NCBI GenBank assembly: GCA_018267585.1
Contig: JAFDYE010000422.1
Span: 1 to 42,125, forward strand
Length of the DNA: 42,125 nucleotides
Direction of reading: 5' to 3'
From: Bacteroidota bacterium
GTDB lineage: Bacteria > Bacteroidota > Bacteroidia > Chitinophagales > Chitinophagaceae
This document shows, one piece after another, positions 16,284 through 26,168 of this stretch (the first letter of the stretch is position 1; each line of letters begins with the position of its first letter). A program made the position numbers and the translations under genes. Under the pieces are notes generated by a model that was not told the origin of the DNA, searched no databases, and saw nothing but the letters and a program-made list of their open reading frames with translations.

Positions 16284-19200
16284 CTATTGATTTTGTTGGG
16301 GTGGCCAGCAGTAGAGCTCGCTCACCTGTTCTGAAAAGGCAGGCAGCGCGTCCCAGCGGGTACTGAATAAGTATTGTAGAAAGTCGCAGCCGTTCTCCTG
16401 GTGGCGCCAGCCTTTGTATTTTGTTTCGAAAAGATGGCAGTCGCGCGGATCGAGCCAGACGACGCGCAGCAGCACGTGTGCCGGGGCCTCCCGGTAGAGG
16501 GCGTTCTCGAGGACGAGCTTGTTGTCCTGCGGATAGAATTTTCCGGGCCAGGCGGGCAGTGCGACGGTGGCGATAAAAGACCAGGGATCGTTGCCGGGGA
16601 TAAAGGACGAGCTCACCGCCGGCGCGCAGGGATCGGGATCCGTCGGCGGGAGGGTCCAGTCGTAACTGCAGGCGGGCGGCGCGCTACAATAGGCGACGCT
16701 CAGACAGCCGCAGTCGGCAGTGGGCTGGTGACGCAGCAGGATATGCTCTATCAGGTGGAGTCCCTCGGTATTTACCGCTTTCTCCATTCGTTGGACGGCT
16801 GCGACGACCGGCTCACGGGCATTGTATGATTGTGGATGGACTGCGGAGATCGTTGTTGGGTCCAATAAGAATATTTCGAAGGTGCGGCAGTCGCAGGTGA
16901 AGGCGGGAAGGTAGTTCGCTGCGTCTGACAAGAGCGGCAGGACCTCATTGAGTGCAGCCTGAGCGTGGTCCTGGCTGTCATATGTATCTGTCCCGACCCA
17001 GGCCTCGGGCAAGTCCGGCAGGTCTATTGCGATGTGCCAACGGCCGTCAGCGTCCTGCGTGACCGACTGTGTGCCCGTCTGTCCGGTGAGCTGGCCGATG
17101 GCTGCGTCGCGCTGGCCCGGTGTGGAATAGGTGTAAGGGTGCTGCAGCGTCGGCTTTGCTCCGACGACAAGAAAAGTGTTGGAGCAATCGGCCTTCCGGT
17201 ATTTGACGATGGAGCCCTCTATACGAAGGGCTGCTATAAAGCCGTCGACCCCCTTCCATGCGTCGTCCTCCGACATATACCGGCCGGGGCTCTCCGCCAG
17301 CACCTCTGCAATATAAATACGATTTCGCTCTGTAAACAGATTGATGGGCGCCCGAAGGAGACGTATCAGATAGGCGAAGTCCAGTTGCGCGGCGGCGATT
17401 GTCTTGTGCTGGCAGGCGCATTTTAATACAAAAGGAGTGGTATCCGGGATTGTGAGACTGCAGTAGAAGGTGTCACCCGATCTTTTTATCGGATAGGCTC
17501 CTGCAATGGCGACGAGTCTGGCGATCACGTCTGCGTCTGCCCCTCCCAGCGAGACCTTTGTCTCTTTGGGTATAAATACTACGGGGCCGGCCGGCGGATC
17601 GTTGCCAAAGATCTCTGTGAGGCTGATCAGCGGACCATAGCTGCTCTCCTGCGCCGCCTGTTCGAGCAGCTCCAGATATGCGACGGCAAAAGATTGTTTT
17701 GCCTCGTCTTCGGAGGGATAGCCTTTTACGCTTTCGAACAGGATAAGCTGTTTGCCGGAGGAATAGTAATAGTTGTGACTCTTTATCAGCCAGTGGTAGC
17801 CGAAGACGCCGGTGGCCGGGTCCCTTCTCTTCCGGGTGATCCTGCCGTCCACGCATATCTCAAGGTATTTTACGCCTTGTGTCAGGAGGTCTGAAAGCCT
17901 TTCCATGGCCTGGTCTGTGGCAGAGGGATCGGGATAGTCCTGAGCGACGATGGCGACACGCTGGTCGACGTCTACGCAGAGCCAGGAGTATTGTCCCTGT
18001 TTGCTCATCGGGTCCGGGTGCACGTCGGCATAGTCCGCGGGGTTATCGGAGGAGATCGCTTTTTGTATGGACTTGTAAAATTGGAGACCTGCGGCAATGG
18101 CTTCCGGCGAGGGAGCTTCGGGGAAGGGAGGTGCGGGAGGTTCGGTCGGTGCGCTGGCTCCCTCCGGGGCTGGTGCGTGCTCGGGCGGTGCAGCGACGTT
18201 GAGCAGGTCATCGGGCCTGGTCCATAGTGCGCGTAGTGCGTCCATGGCCGCGGCCGGGCTTTCAAAATCCGCCCTGGAGTCGAGGGTGATCCTGCCGGCG
18301 TCCTCGTAGCCCAGGAAGAAATGAAATTTCCAGCGCGAGGGCTCGTTGCCGGTCTGTACCGTAAACAGCTGGCGGCGAACCAGGTCCTGGATCTTTTCCG
18401 CCAGCTTGTCGGATTCCGGCTTTGGCTGTCTGGTGGCATAGCCGGCCTGTTTGCGGCCTCCGCCGGTGATCCAGATGGTGCATGTTCCCGTCCTGTCCTC
18501 TTCCACATAATAGTTCGCGGGTATGGTAGCCAGCAGGAGCAGCTCTTTCGCGTGTGTCATTGCCGCGTCCCTGCTATCGAAATCATCCACGGCCTCGAAT
18601 TTGAAGGAATTGCTGGCCGGTAGAAGGGCGTAAGTAAATCTATCTGGTCTGTCGACGATCGTGTCATTGATGTCGACCTTGAAGGCGTCGAGGTCGATGT
18701 ACTGTTCTATGTCCGTAGCGAGGGTATTCCGGTAGAGCGTATCGGCAGACCGGGTGCTGGCCCGTTTGGAGTAGTCGATAAGCCTGGTCTTCTGAACGAA
18801 GGCGCTTGCAAACACGTCGCGCTGCGATGGTCGCTGCCCGAACAGGGCCGACAGCCGGTCGGCGATCGTGTTGGCGTATTCTTCGGTCGGGTATTTGTCG
18901 ACAAGGTTTGCGTTCCGGACGGTTATCATTCCTTCCGGAGAAACGGTATAGTTCGAACGGTCGGCCATCGCCTTCATCAGCGCCGTGGCGGCCTGGCGGG
19001 CCGCGTCTTCGGAGCTGTACAGGTCGGGTGGACTAAAGAAGGTCTTGCCGCCTATCTTCAACGAAAAGGTATATTGAGCATCGGTCTTGCGGACGATAAA
19101 GTTGCAGAGGCTGCGGTTGCTTTCGATCGGGGCGCCCACCAGCCCTTTCCATTTTTGCTCGAATCCCCTGGCCTGGCCGCGCTGGCTGCTGAGGATAGCA

Positions 19201-21128
19201 TAGTTGGAAAGATAGTTTTCTTCGGCGCTGATGATATCGCCGGGGGTATATTGCAGCAGGGCGTAGTCGGTAAACCGCTCTGCAAAGCGCGACAGCAGAT
19301 GGTCCAGAAAATATTTGCGGCGTTTGGCATAAAGCGCGGGGTCTTCCAGCTCGCCCTGCAGGACTGTCTTAAGATCGACGGTCTTGTAGTCGATGCTGAA
19401 CGTGAACTTGTCTCCTGCTATGCTGAACAGCGAATATAGCGCGTCCCCCATGCCATTGCCCGTCACATAGGCGGCGTGCTTTTGTGCATCGGAGGCGTTG
19501 GCGAAGGTGCGTTTGCTCACCAGAACCATGTCGGAGGCAGTGGTAGAGATCGTATAGTAAAAGCAGTCCTGGTACTGAAGCACGTTGACCACGCTGCGGC
19601 TCCCGGCGAGATCGGATTTCAGCAGCGTGATGGCGTTCTGCATGTCGTCCCAATTAGTAAAGTCCATAGCCAGGATGTCTTCCGGCGCTGCTGTTTGTCC
19701 CGGCGCGGCAGGAAACGCCAGTGTTGTTCCGGCGCTGCCAAGAAGGTTCTTCAGGTCGTTGTCCACATAATTACCCCATAGTTTGGCTACGTCCGGAACA
19801 TAGTTCGGTCCATCCGGATCGTCTCCGTTGTCGAGATAGTTCAAAAAGTAGCTCGATCCGCCTCCTCGGCCCATTGAAAAGAGCCCGCGGATATTCGCCA
19901 GCTGGGCCAGATAGTCCGCCAGCAGCTGGTCAAAGAACAGGAGAAAGCCTTTTAACTGAAGAGCCCATGCCTGTCTTGCCTTAGGGGCGTCTGCCGGGAC
20001 GCCTTCTCTGCTGATGCCGTACGCGAAGGGAAAATCGTTTTGTATGGAATAGTAGTCTCCCAGGTCGGCCCGGTAGTTGCCTTTTGGGAAGGGCAGGTCG
20101 AGGTTGGGTAACAAGGAGCTATACAGGTTTTTCTTTGCGGCCGCGGCCAGGAGGGCGGTATACTGTGCCGGGTCGAAAGGCACCGGTTTGCCATTCCGCA
20201 TGAACTGGAGGCTGCAGCATTCAACATTGAAGTCTATCACGTTGTTCTCAGGGATATTGAACTTCCATCCGCTGCGGGGAGCGCTGCCGCAGGGCTTCCA
20301 CTGCAGATCGCGGATGGTCTTGATCCCGGCGACGTCGAACAGCGCCTTGTACAGGTCGGAGAGGTGGATCTCCTTTTTCAGCTGGATCTGCTGCAATTCA
20401 TCCGTGTTGATAAAGCCGTGGCTGACGCTGGTGGAATAGGGTCGGCCCGCAAAGATCCCGTCGACCGGCAGGCCTTTGTCCAGCAGCTCCTGCAGCGTAT
20501 AAAAATGCGGAGACGGCGAAAGGAAATTGCCCAGCGTCGTCATCATATCCAGGTAGACCTGCACCGCGTCGGCGTCTGTAGCCAGCTCGATGATGGCGTA
20601 CACGCCAAGGGGCAGCTTACCGAGGATCACAATATCGGCGAGGTCCTCACAAAGATTTCGGTGGGTATGCATGGCTGTTTTTACCGCGGCGACGACGGCG
20701 GCCTCGTCGGCGCCGTCTTCGGTCTCGATATATACATGATACAGCCCGTTGAGATTGCCGGGTTTCCTGCCTTGGGGAAGACAGTTGTCGGGCTGGTCCA
20801 GCGCCACTTCGAGCCAGGCATTGCGGACGCCCTCGATGTCGGAGAGCAGTTTTCGGTAGTCGACGATGGTCAGGGGATTACAGGCGAGTATCTGTGCGGG
20901 CGAGTAAAAATTGTCGTCGGCGCCTGTCTCCGCGGGATTGCGTGCGAAGATATCGGCGGCCGGCAGCCTGGTGCGGTAGTCCAGGTCCAGCAGGGCATAG
21001 CAGAGCGCTTCCAGAATGGTGATGCCCGGGTCGTGGACGTTATAGTCTGTCCAGAGCTTGCCGGTGAGGTTACCCAGGTGGGTTATTCCCTCATTGCGGA
21101 GGTCGTTAAAGTCAAGATAGCTACTCAT
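16284..21128 (-). CDS. eCIS baseplate wedge protein, very large (Afp12 position)
   Basis: The protein has 1614 residues. Its N-terminus (TDYNVHDPGITILEALCYALLDLDYR, residues about 28-53) holds the HDPG-type motif seen in gp6/J-like baseplate wedge proteins of contractile tails. The middle is a series of repeated alpha/beta segments with Trp and Tyr, interrupted by a Pro/Ala/Glu-rich linker (APPEHAPAPEGASAP and onward, roughly residue 980). The C-terminal part is Cys rich (RHQPTADCGCLSVAYCSAP). Afp12-type proteins are usually around 900-1000 residues, so this one is much enlarged. It overlaps the preceding wedge gene by 8 bases and likely pairs with it to form baseplate wedges around the spike hub. 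No enzymatic motif was found. Confidence 0.75.
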   Translation of the reverse strand: MSSYLDFNDLRNEGITHLGNLTGKLWTDYNVHDPGITILEALCYALLDLDYRTRLPAADIFARNPAETGADDNFYSPAQILACNPLTIVDYRKLLSDIEGVRNAWLEVALDQPDNCLPQGRKPGNLNGLYHVYIETEDGADEAAVVAAVKTAMHTHRNLCEDLADIVILGKLPLGVYAIIELATDADAVQVYLDMMTTLGNFLSPSPHFYTLQELLDKGLPVDGIFAGRPYSTSVSHGFINTDELQQIQLKKEIHLSDLYKALFDVAGIKTIRDLQWKPCGSAPRSGWKFNIPENNVIDFNVECCSLQFMRNGKPVPFDPAQYTALLAAAAKKNLYSSLLPNLDLPFPKGNYRADLGDYYSIQNDFPFAYGISREGVPADAPKARQAWALQLKGFLLFFDQLLADYLAQLANIRGLFSMGRGGGSSYFLNYLDNGDDPDGPNYVPDVAKLWGNYVDNDLKNLLGSAGTTLAFPAAPGQTAAPEDILAMDFTNWDDMQNAITLLKSDLAGSRSVVNVLQYQDCFYYTISTTASDMVLVSKRTFANASDAQKHAAYVTGNGMGDALYSLFSIAGDKFTFSIDYKTVDLKTVLQGELEDPALYAKRRKYFLDHLLSRFAERFTDYALLQYTPGDIISAEENYLSNYAILSSQRGQARGFEQKWKGLVGAPIESNRSLCNFIVRKTDAQYTFSLKIGGKTFFSPPDLYSSEDAARQAATALMKAMADRSNYTVSPEGMITVRNANLVDKYPTEEYANTIADRLSALFGQRPSQRDVFASAFVQKTRLIDYSKRASTRSADTLYRNTLATDIEQYIDLDAFKVDINDTIVDRPDRFTYALLPASNSFKFEAVDDFDSRDAAMTHAKELLLLATIPANYYVEEDRTGTCTIWITGGGRKQAGYATRQPKPESDKLAEKIQDLVRRQLFTVQTGNEPSRWKFHFFLGYEDAGRITLDSRADFESPAAAMDALRALWTRPDDLLNVAAPPEHAPAPEGASAPTEPPAPPFPEAPSPEAIAAGLQFYKSIQKAISSDNPADYADVHPDPMSKQGQYSWLCVDVDQRVAIVAQDYPDPSATDQAMERLSDLLTQGVKYLEICVDGRITRKRRDPATGVFGYHWLIKSHNYYYSSGKQLILFESVKGYPSEDEAKQSFAVAYLELLEQAAQESSYGPLISLTEIFGNDPPAGPVVFIPKETKVSLGGADADVIARLVAIAGAYPIKRSGDTFYCSLTIPDTTPFVLKCACQHKTIAAAQLDFAYLIRLLRAPINLFTERNRIYIAEVLAESPGRYMSEDDAWKGVDGFIAALRIEGSIVKYRKADCSNTFLVVGAKPTLQHPYTYSTPGQRDAAIGQLTGQTGTQSVTQDADGRWHIAIDLPDLPEAWVGTDTYDSQDHAQAALNEVLPLLSDAANYLPAFTCDCRTFEIFLLDPTTISAVHPQSYNAREPVVAAVQRMEKAVNTEGLHLIEHILLRHQPTADCGCLSVAYCSAPPACSYDWTLPPTDPDPCAPAVSSSFIPGNDPWSFIATVALPAWPGKFYPQDNKLVLENALYREAPAHVLLRVVWLDPRDCHLFETKYKGWRHQENGCDFLQYLFSTRWDALPAFSEQVSELYCWPPQQNQ

Positions 21129-24100
21129 TCTTATAAATTTTTGCCGTGGACGCAGGGGCGACTTCCCATTTCGGGCAGTCGTCGCGTACGATCGTTATAT
21201 CAATATTGCCGGCGATCAGTATCGAGCGTGGCGTGATCGGGAATATTTCCGCCTGGTCTGAGGGTGTCAGGACGGTCTCGTCTTCCTCGTGGCGCCATTT
21301 CCAGTCGATAACATAGTCGAGATAGTCCCTGGTCTCGAGGAAGCGGATGACGTCGGACCGGTTGACGACCTGCCCGAAACGGAGCTTGTCGAATTCTCCC
21401 ACGGCCCAGGGCGCCATAAATTCCCGGATGTCGTCGCTCAGCCGCTGCTGATAATAGACAGGATCCTTCCCGGGCAGCAGCTTGACCCGCAGCACAAAAT
21501 CCACCTTCTCATAGCGAGGGTTCATCGCGCGAAAACGGACGAATGGAGAGGTTACCTGCTGCATCCGCTGCTCCAGCTGCTCGAGCAGGCTTAGCGGCGC
21601 CCGGGGTTCGAAGGTTGCGGAGGCCTTGAGCTGGTTGAGGTCGGGGATGACCGCCATCAGTACATAGCCCGGCGCCATCGGATAGTCGTTCGTGTATTTG
21701 TGGGCGTTGAGTCCGATGCTGTGGTTGATGCATTTGGCTTTGAACAGCTGCGGGAAGGCGTCCAGCGCGATCCGCTCATAATCACAGCGCTGGATAGCCC
21801 GGCCCTTGTGCCGGAGGGTTTCGCTGACGCGGACGTAAAAATATCCATCCGTCTCGGGTAACCTCCCTCCAAAGCTATCATAGGGCTGTTCGACTTTTTT
21901 TACATTCGCGTCTGCGACCTCCAATTTACCGAGCGAACCTGCGGCGAGCGGCGCCGAGAGCCGGGCCTCGTCGTTGCCGGCGGCCTCTGTGAAGGTGGCC
22001 CGTATCGCCTGCGTATGGATATGGAAGGTCTCGGCGACGATCTTGCTGTTGCTGCTGATTGCCGCCTTTATCCACCAGTGACCGGCAGGCATCACCGTAT
22101 TGTCATTGGTTATATTGTCGGGTATCGCAATCTTTATAATGCCGGAGGTGGAGAGATCGCCGGTGGCGTCATCGAGTATCTCGAAACCTTTTCGAAGGGG
22201 TTTCCAGACGTTGTGCTCCAGATAGCTGAATTCGAGGGGAACGGGGTCTTCTTCCGTATCCGAGGTCGCCTCCGCCAGCTGAAAGAGAATATTGATGTCG
22301 CTGCCGGGAAGGAGACCGTCGATACCCAGGAACAGTGTGCCTTCGTCGAAGAAGGCCGGGAAAAGTTGGGGCGACTGGGTAAGCTCTTCCTTTTTGTATG
22401 TACCGGCAAAAGGATAGAGATGGATAAGATCAATATCCGTCGCTGCGGCTGTCGCTGAATAGTCCAGTGATATCCCCTGGATAATGGGTGTCCAGGGTTC
22501 GTTAGGGATGATAGCCTGTTTCTGGTCGGTACCGTCGATGATCTGCTTGCCGCTGGCGACGTCCGCCTGTATCTTCTCTACTTCTGCGCGGAAGTCGCTG
22601 CCTGGTCCCGGTGTGTACAGGCCATGGCGGATATCGTCAGCCGTGCCGGGGCTAATGCCCGTCCCCGGAGTGGTGTCGACATTGGGGAGGATATCCGTTA
22701 TCAGCCGCTGGTGGATATCGTCGATAGTTGAGCCGATGTCGTCGACGCTGGACCGGATGGCGTTGCTGCTGAAGACGATCGGCTCGCCGGTCTTGCTGTA
22801 GTAGACGGCATTTTCGATGCGGAGCTCGTCGTTGTTGCCGTCGCTCTTGCCCGACAGCTTGCTCAGCGCCATCATCTGTCGTGCCAGGACATAGGCGTAG
22901 TCTTTCTGCAGAAAGTCCTGGTTGCGAAGGTTTACCCGGACGAAGCCATACATCGTGGCGGCTTCATATTTGGTGAGGGGCGTTGCGGGGTCGATATGAA
23001 AGCCGGGGGTAAGGCCCGGGAATCCGGCGCTGCTGAGTCCGATGGTCTGCTGATAGCCGGGGGGCGAGCAACCCAGCTGTACTGCGCTGTTGTCAAATAG
23101 TTTTCTATCGGCCGATTCTGGTAGCCAGCCCTGTTGCTGCAGCGCAGCCACGTTGACGTGAAAGCCGTCGGCGTCGAGGCCGTAGTGGTTGGGGTCATTC
23201 GGATCTACCCAATAGGCCCGGTAGTACTCATTGAAGCTGGAGGGTTTGTCCTTCCAGTTGAGGTTGATGTTTACGGAGGTCCATTTCTTACAGAATATTT
23301 CCTGGCTGCCAATATAGAAATTGGGACCGATGAGATTTTTTTGTGTGGAGGTCCGGACCTCCGGCGGGTTTGGTAGCTGCGGCTCTGTGACGATATCAAA
23401 ATCGATGATCGTCGGGCGGGTGCCGAAGGGATAGATCGGCTTGTTGACGTCCTGGAGGCTCTCGTCGTTCTGTACAACGAACTTCTTTATCCCGCAGGCC
23501 CGTACGTCGATATGGGTATCGGTGATGGTAACGTTGCGGAAGAAGTGATAGAGCGACAGCTCGGTCGGGTTTGTCGACGGTGGCCGCAGACAGCAGCCGG
23601 CGTCCGAGGCTTTGGCCGGGTCGAGGTAGATCTTTATTTTGTCGTTGAGCGAGACTCGCGCTGCGGGCTGGGTAGTATTGATGTCTTCTTTCAGTGCGTC
23701 TTTATTGTAAAACGTAACGGCTGGCTCTTCGGGGTCGAGGCTGGCCACAACAGTCAGGGAGAAGGTGGTGTCTGTCAAGTCGCTTAGCGTCAGGGTGGGG
23801 AGGGCCTTTGGCGTTATCCAGTCTTTGTCCCCGCTGAAAGCGACGGCCAGGCTTCGCTGTGGCGGAAAGAAGGGCTGAAGGCTTGTGAGCACTGCAGCGG
23901 TGAACGACGGCCAACGGCTGGAATCCACCGTCACTTCGTACTGTGCAGAGGGCAACAGCGCTCTCAGCTGAGTCTCCGTGGCAGGATCAATGCCTGCCTT
24001 TACGGCTTGTTTGATCAGGTCCTGGTTGATATAATAATACGTCCGGCCGCAACTGTCCCTGACCGCCTGGTAGATGACGGCAAGATCGAATATTGGCGAA

Positions 24101-25431
24101 GTCGTGCAGGTGAAAGTGACGGTAACCGTCCGGCTGCCTTCATTCAGCAACAGGACGGGTGAGGCGAGCACAAAGGCGAGCCGCGCGTTCGGGTAGGCGC
24201 GAAGCAGCCGGTCGGGATCGGTGTATTTGCTATATCGGTCGCCCAGCGTGGGCCATGAATTGGGTTCGCCGGCCTTGAAATCCTTGTCGATACCGTCCGC
24301 TTTCGTGGCATTCGGCGCCATATAGACCCCCTGTATATAAGACTGGTCCAGGACGGGCTGGTCGTTGACATACAGGGTGCGTATATCCGTCACCTGCGCC
24401 TGATTGACGACGATCTCGTCATCGAGGCCGAAGAGGATATCAGCCTTGCCGGCGTCTTTGGGTCCTTTTACGTTGACGCCTTTCGCAAGACGGTATTCGG
24501 AGAGCTGTTTCTGGATGGTGAGGACGATATGCGCCTTGTCCGGCGTCGCCCCTTTTGGCTGCAGGGCCAGCACCTGCCGGTAAAAAAAGTCCAGGTGGCT
24601 TTTTGTGACGTTGTTCAGGTTGTCCTGGAGATGGCGGAAGAGATTGAGAAATGCAAAGATCAGGGCTAAATGCGGTTGATGTCTTTGCCGGAGCTCTTCT
24701 TTTAGCGACTCGAAGCTCTGCTGCAGACTCAGCGATGCCGCGCCGGTTGCACTGTTGATCGCCTTCAGAAAGGGCGTCATTGCGCTGGAGAGGGCATCGT
24801 AGAGGGCTATCAGGCGGTCGCGCCTGGTACGTCCCAGCCGCTGAAAATCGTCGGGTGACAGGGTCGCAGTGAGGTCGGCCGGCGTGAGGCCCCAGGCTGG
24901 CGAGAAGCCGGAGAAGTCGACCGGACGTATTCGAAAACACTTTACCCCCGTATTGATATCAATGATCAGCGTCCTGATGGCAGCGGGGAGGTTCTTTTTG
25001 ATCAATCCATCGAGCACGGGCCCGACTGGCAGCCCTGTATTCCGGAACCGGGTGTTCCAGCTGTCCAGTGGGCTGATCACCGTCCTGTATATATAGTCGA
25101 CCAGTATATCGAGGCCGGCTTTTGTCGGCCGGCGGAGGAATTTCTTCTGATAAGCCGTCACCTGTGCAGTGAAGCTGTCCTGCCGGAAGTTGAGGATCGA
25201 GGCTGCGATAAAGGGGAGGCTGTCGCGGAAGAAGGGCTGCCAATTCTTTATGCTAAGGTCTTCGTCATAAAAGTTGATCTGCCGTGAGAACTTTACAAAA
25301 TATCCGAGCATATCCGCGATGGTACGACCGTCCAGCTGTGCGGGGCCTTCCAGCAGGTCTTCCATGATCCGCTGGGTCTGGCTTGTACCGGTATCGTACT
25401 GAAAGGGATGTATTAGCGCTTTGCAGTTCAT
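21121..25431 (-). CDS. eCIS baseplate J/gp6-like wedge protein, large (Afp11-like)
   Basis: This 1436-residue protein occupies the Afp11 position after gp25. Its N-terminus carries a conserved eCIS block (DMLGYFVKFSRQINFYDED). The C-terminal third has the baseplate-J-type signature FGGRLPETDGYFYVRVSE followed by LRHKGRAIQRCDYERIALDAFP and a final alpha/beta domain (VNRSDVIRFLETRDYLDYVIDWKW). The long middle is beta-rich and may form an added arm domain. Afp11 relatives are nearer 1000 residues. The start overlaps the gp25 stop by 4 bases (ATGA), indicating coupled translation of wedge components. Confidence 0.85.
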   Translation of the reverse strand: MNCKALIHPFQYDTGTSQTQRIMEDLLEGPAQLDGRTIADMLGYFVKFSRQINFYDEDLSIKNWQPFFRDSLPFIAASILNFRQDSFTAQVTAYQKKFLRRPTKAGLDILVDYIYRTVISPLDSWNTRFRNTGLPVGPVLDGLIKKNLPAAIRTLIIDINTGVKCFRIRPVDFSGFSPAWGLTPADLTATLSPDDFQRLGRTRRDRLIALYDALSSAMTPFLKAINSATGAASLSLQQSFESLKEELRQRHQPHLALIFAFLNLFRHLQDNLNNVTKSHLDFFYRQVLALQPKGATPDKAHIVLTIQKQLSEYRLAKGVNVKGPKDAGKADILFGLDDEIVVNQAQVTDIRTLYVNDQPVLDQSYIQGVYMAPNATKADGIDKDFKAGEPNSWPTLGDRYSKYTDPDRLLRAYPNARLAFVLASPVLLLNEGSRTVTVTFTCTTSPIFDLAVIYQAVRDSCGRTYYYINQDLIKQAVKAGIDPATETQLRALLPSAQYEVTVDSSRWPSFTAAVLTSLQPFFPPQRSLAVAFSGDKDWITPKALPTLTLSDLTDTTFSLTVVASLDPEEPAVTFYNKDALKEDINTTQPAARVSLNDKIKIYLDPAKASDAGCCLRPPSTNPTELSLYHFFRNVTITDTHIDVRACGIKKFVVQNDESLQDVNKPIYPFGTRPTIIDFDIVTEPQLPNPPEVRTSTQKNLIGPNFYIGSQEIFCKKWTSVNINLNWKDKPSSFNEYYRAYWVDPNDPNHYGLDADGFHVNVAALQQQGWLPESADRKLFDNSAVQLGCSPPGYQQTIGLSSAGFPGLTPGFHIDPATPLTKYEAATMYGFVRVNLRNQDFLQKDYAYVLARQMMALSKLSGKSDGNNDELRIENAVYYSKTGEPIVFSSNAIRSSVDDIGSTIDDIHQRLITDILPNVDTTPGTGISPGTADDIRHGLYTPGPGSDFRAEVEKIQADVASGKQIIDGTDQKQAIIPNEPWTPIIQGISLDYSATAAATDIDLIHLYPFAGTYKKEELTQSPQLFPAFFDEGTLFLGIDGLLPGSDINILFQLAEATSDTEEDPVPLEFSYLEHNVWKPLRKGFEILDDATGDLSTSGIIKIAIPDNITNDNTVMPAGHWWIKAAISSNSKIVAETFHIHTQAIRATFTEAAGNDEARLSAPLAAGSLGKLEVADANVKKVEQPYDSFGGRLPETDGYFYVRVSETLRHKGRAIQRCDYERIALDAFPQLFKAKCINHSIGLNAHKYTNDYPMAPGYVLMAVIPDLNQLKASATFEPRAPLSLLEQLEQRMQQVTSPFVRFRAMNPRYEKVDFVLRVKLLPGKDPVYYQQRLSDDIREFMAPWAVGEFDKLRFGQVVNRSDVIRFLETRDYLDYVIDWKWRHEEDETVLTPSDQAEIFPITPRSILIAGNIDITIVRDDCPKWEVAPASTAKIYKNE

Positions 25432-25853
25432 ATAGGTTTTGCCGCTTCGTTGAGATAATAGTCGTATACGTAGTTGAAACGGGAGTTGACGTTGGGTATC
25501 GTATACTCCACGGCGATGGTGAAGCGGCCTTCCAGGTTTTCCGTAGATCCGGCCGGCGTCACGTTAATATTGGTCACGGTGATGCGGGACTCGTAGAAGA
25601 GGATGGAGTTCTGTACTCTGTCTTTGATATAGCCGATTACCGAGGCATCGAGCGCATCGAACACGTGGTTGACGAGGTTGCAGCCGTATTCGGGTTGCAT
25701 GACGCGCTCGCCCAGCGACGTGGAGAGAAGGATGTTAAGGCTTTCTTCAATATCTTTTACACCGCTGACGAGGGTTATTGAAGCCGTATCGTATTCAAAA
25801 ACCGGCGGAAAGGCCCATCCGGTGCCGAGGAATGGATATGAGTTGTCAGGCAT
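25428..25853 (-). CDS. GPW/gp25 family baseplate protein (Afp9-like)
   Basis: The 141-residue product is a gp25-like baseplate wedge subunit, which in contractile tails nucleates sheath assembly at the baseplate. The conserved segments are FPPVF near the N-terminus, ILLSTSLGERVMQPEYGCNL (the LGER-P-x-G motif typical of gp25) and the EYTIPN strand. Its length is typical. It lies 18 bases after the PAAR gene and overlaps the next gene by 4 bases. Confidence 0.93.
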   Translation of the reverse strand: MPDNSYPFLGTGWAFPPVFEYDTASITLVSGVKDIEESLNILLSTSLGERVMQPEYGCNLVNHVFDALDASVIGYIKDRVQNSILFYESRITVTNINVTPAGSTENLEGRFTIAVEYTIPNVNSRFNYVYDYYLNEAAKPI

Positions 25854-25871
25854 GTGATAATATTTATGAGT

Positions 25872-26162
25872 TTAACCCCCGATCTGCACCGTGGGCAGGC
25901 CGGCGACGATGACCCCGCTGTGCGCAGTCATATCACCCTGTCTTGCTGCCGGCCGCCCGCCGATAAGCACCGATGTAGAGCCCATTACGATCACGTCGGG
26001 CGGGCCTACGCAGGTCAGCATGTCTCCTACGACTGCGGCGGGCAGGCCACCGATGAGAACGTTGGGAACGCTGGGTCCGACGACAGGCCCGCCAACATGG
26101 GGTACCGGTCCGTTGGACAGCGGGCAGGTATGCATATCGGTGATTCTGGCTGCGGATGGCAT
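25872..26162 (-). CDS. PAAR-domain spike tip protein (Afp10-like)
   Basis: The 96-residue protein is a single PAAR domain that caps the spike trimer with a sharp zinc-binding cone. The pattern is clear: MPSAARITDMHTCP at the start, GGLPAAVVGD and GGRPAARQGD repeats, then HSGVIV and the C-terminal VQIGG. H11, H81 and Cys residues are candidate metal ligands. No effector domain is fused to it. It lies 6 bases after the VgrG-like spike gene. Confidence 0.95.
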   Translation of the reverse strand: MPSAARITDMHTCPLSNGPVPHVGGPVVGPSVPNVLIGGLPAAVVGDMLTCVGPPDVIVMGSTSVLIGGRPAARQGDMTAHSGVIVAGLPTVQIGG

Positions 26163-26168
26163 TTTTGG

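Noticed and set aside
20364..21236. A 290-codon plus-strand frame opposite the baseplate genes
   Set aside because: It crosses the junction of two overlapping real genes on the other strand and shows no domain.
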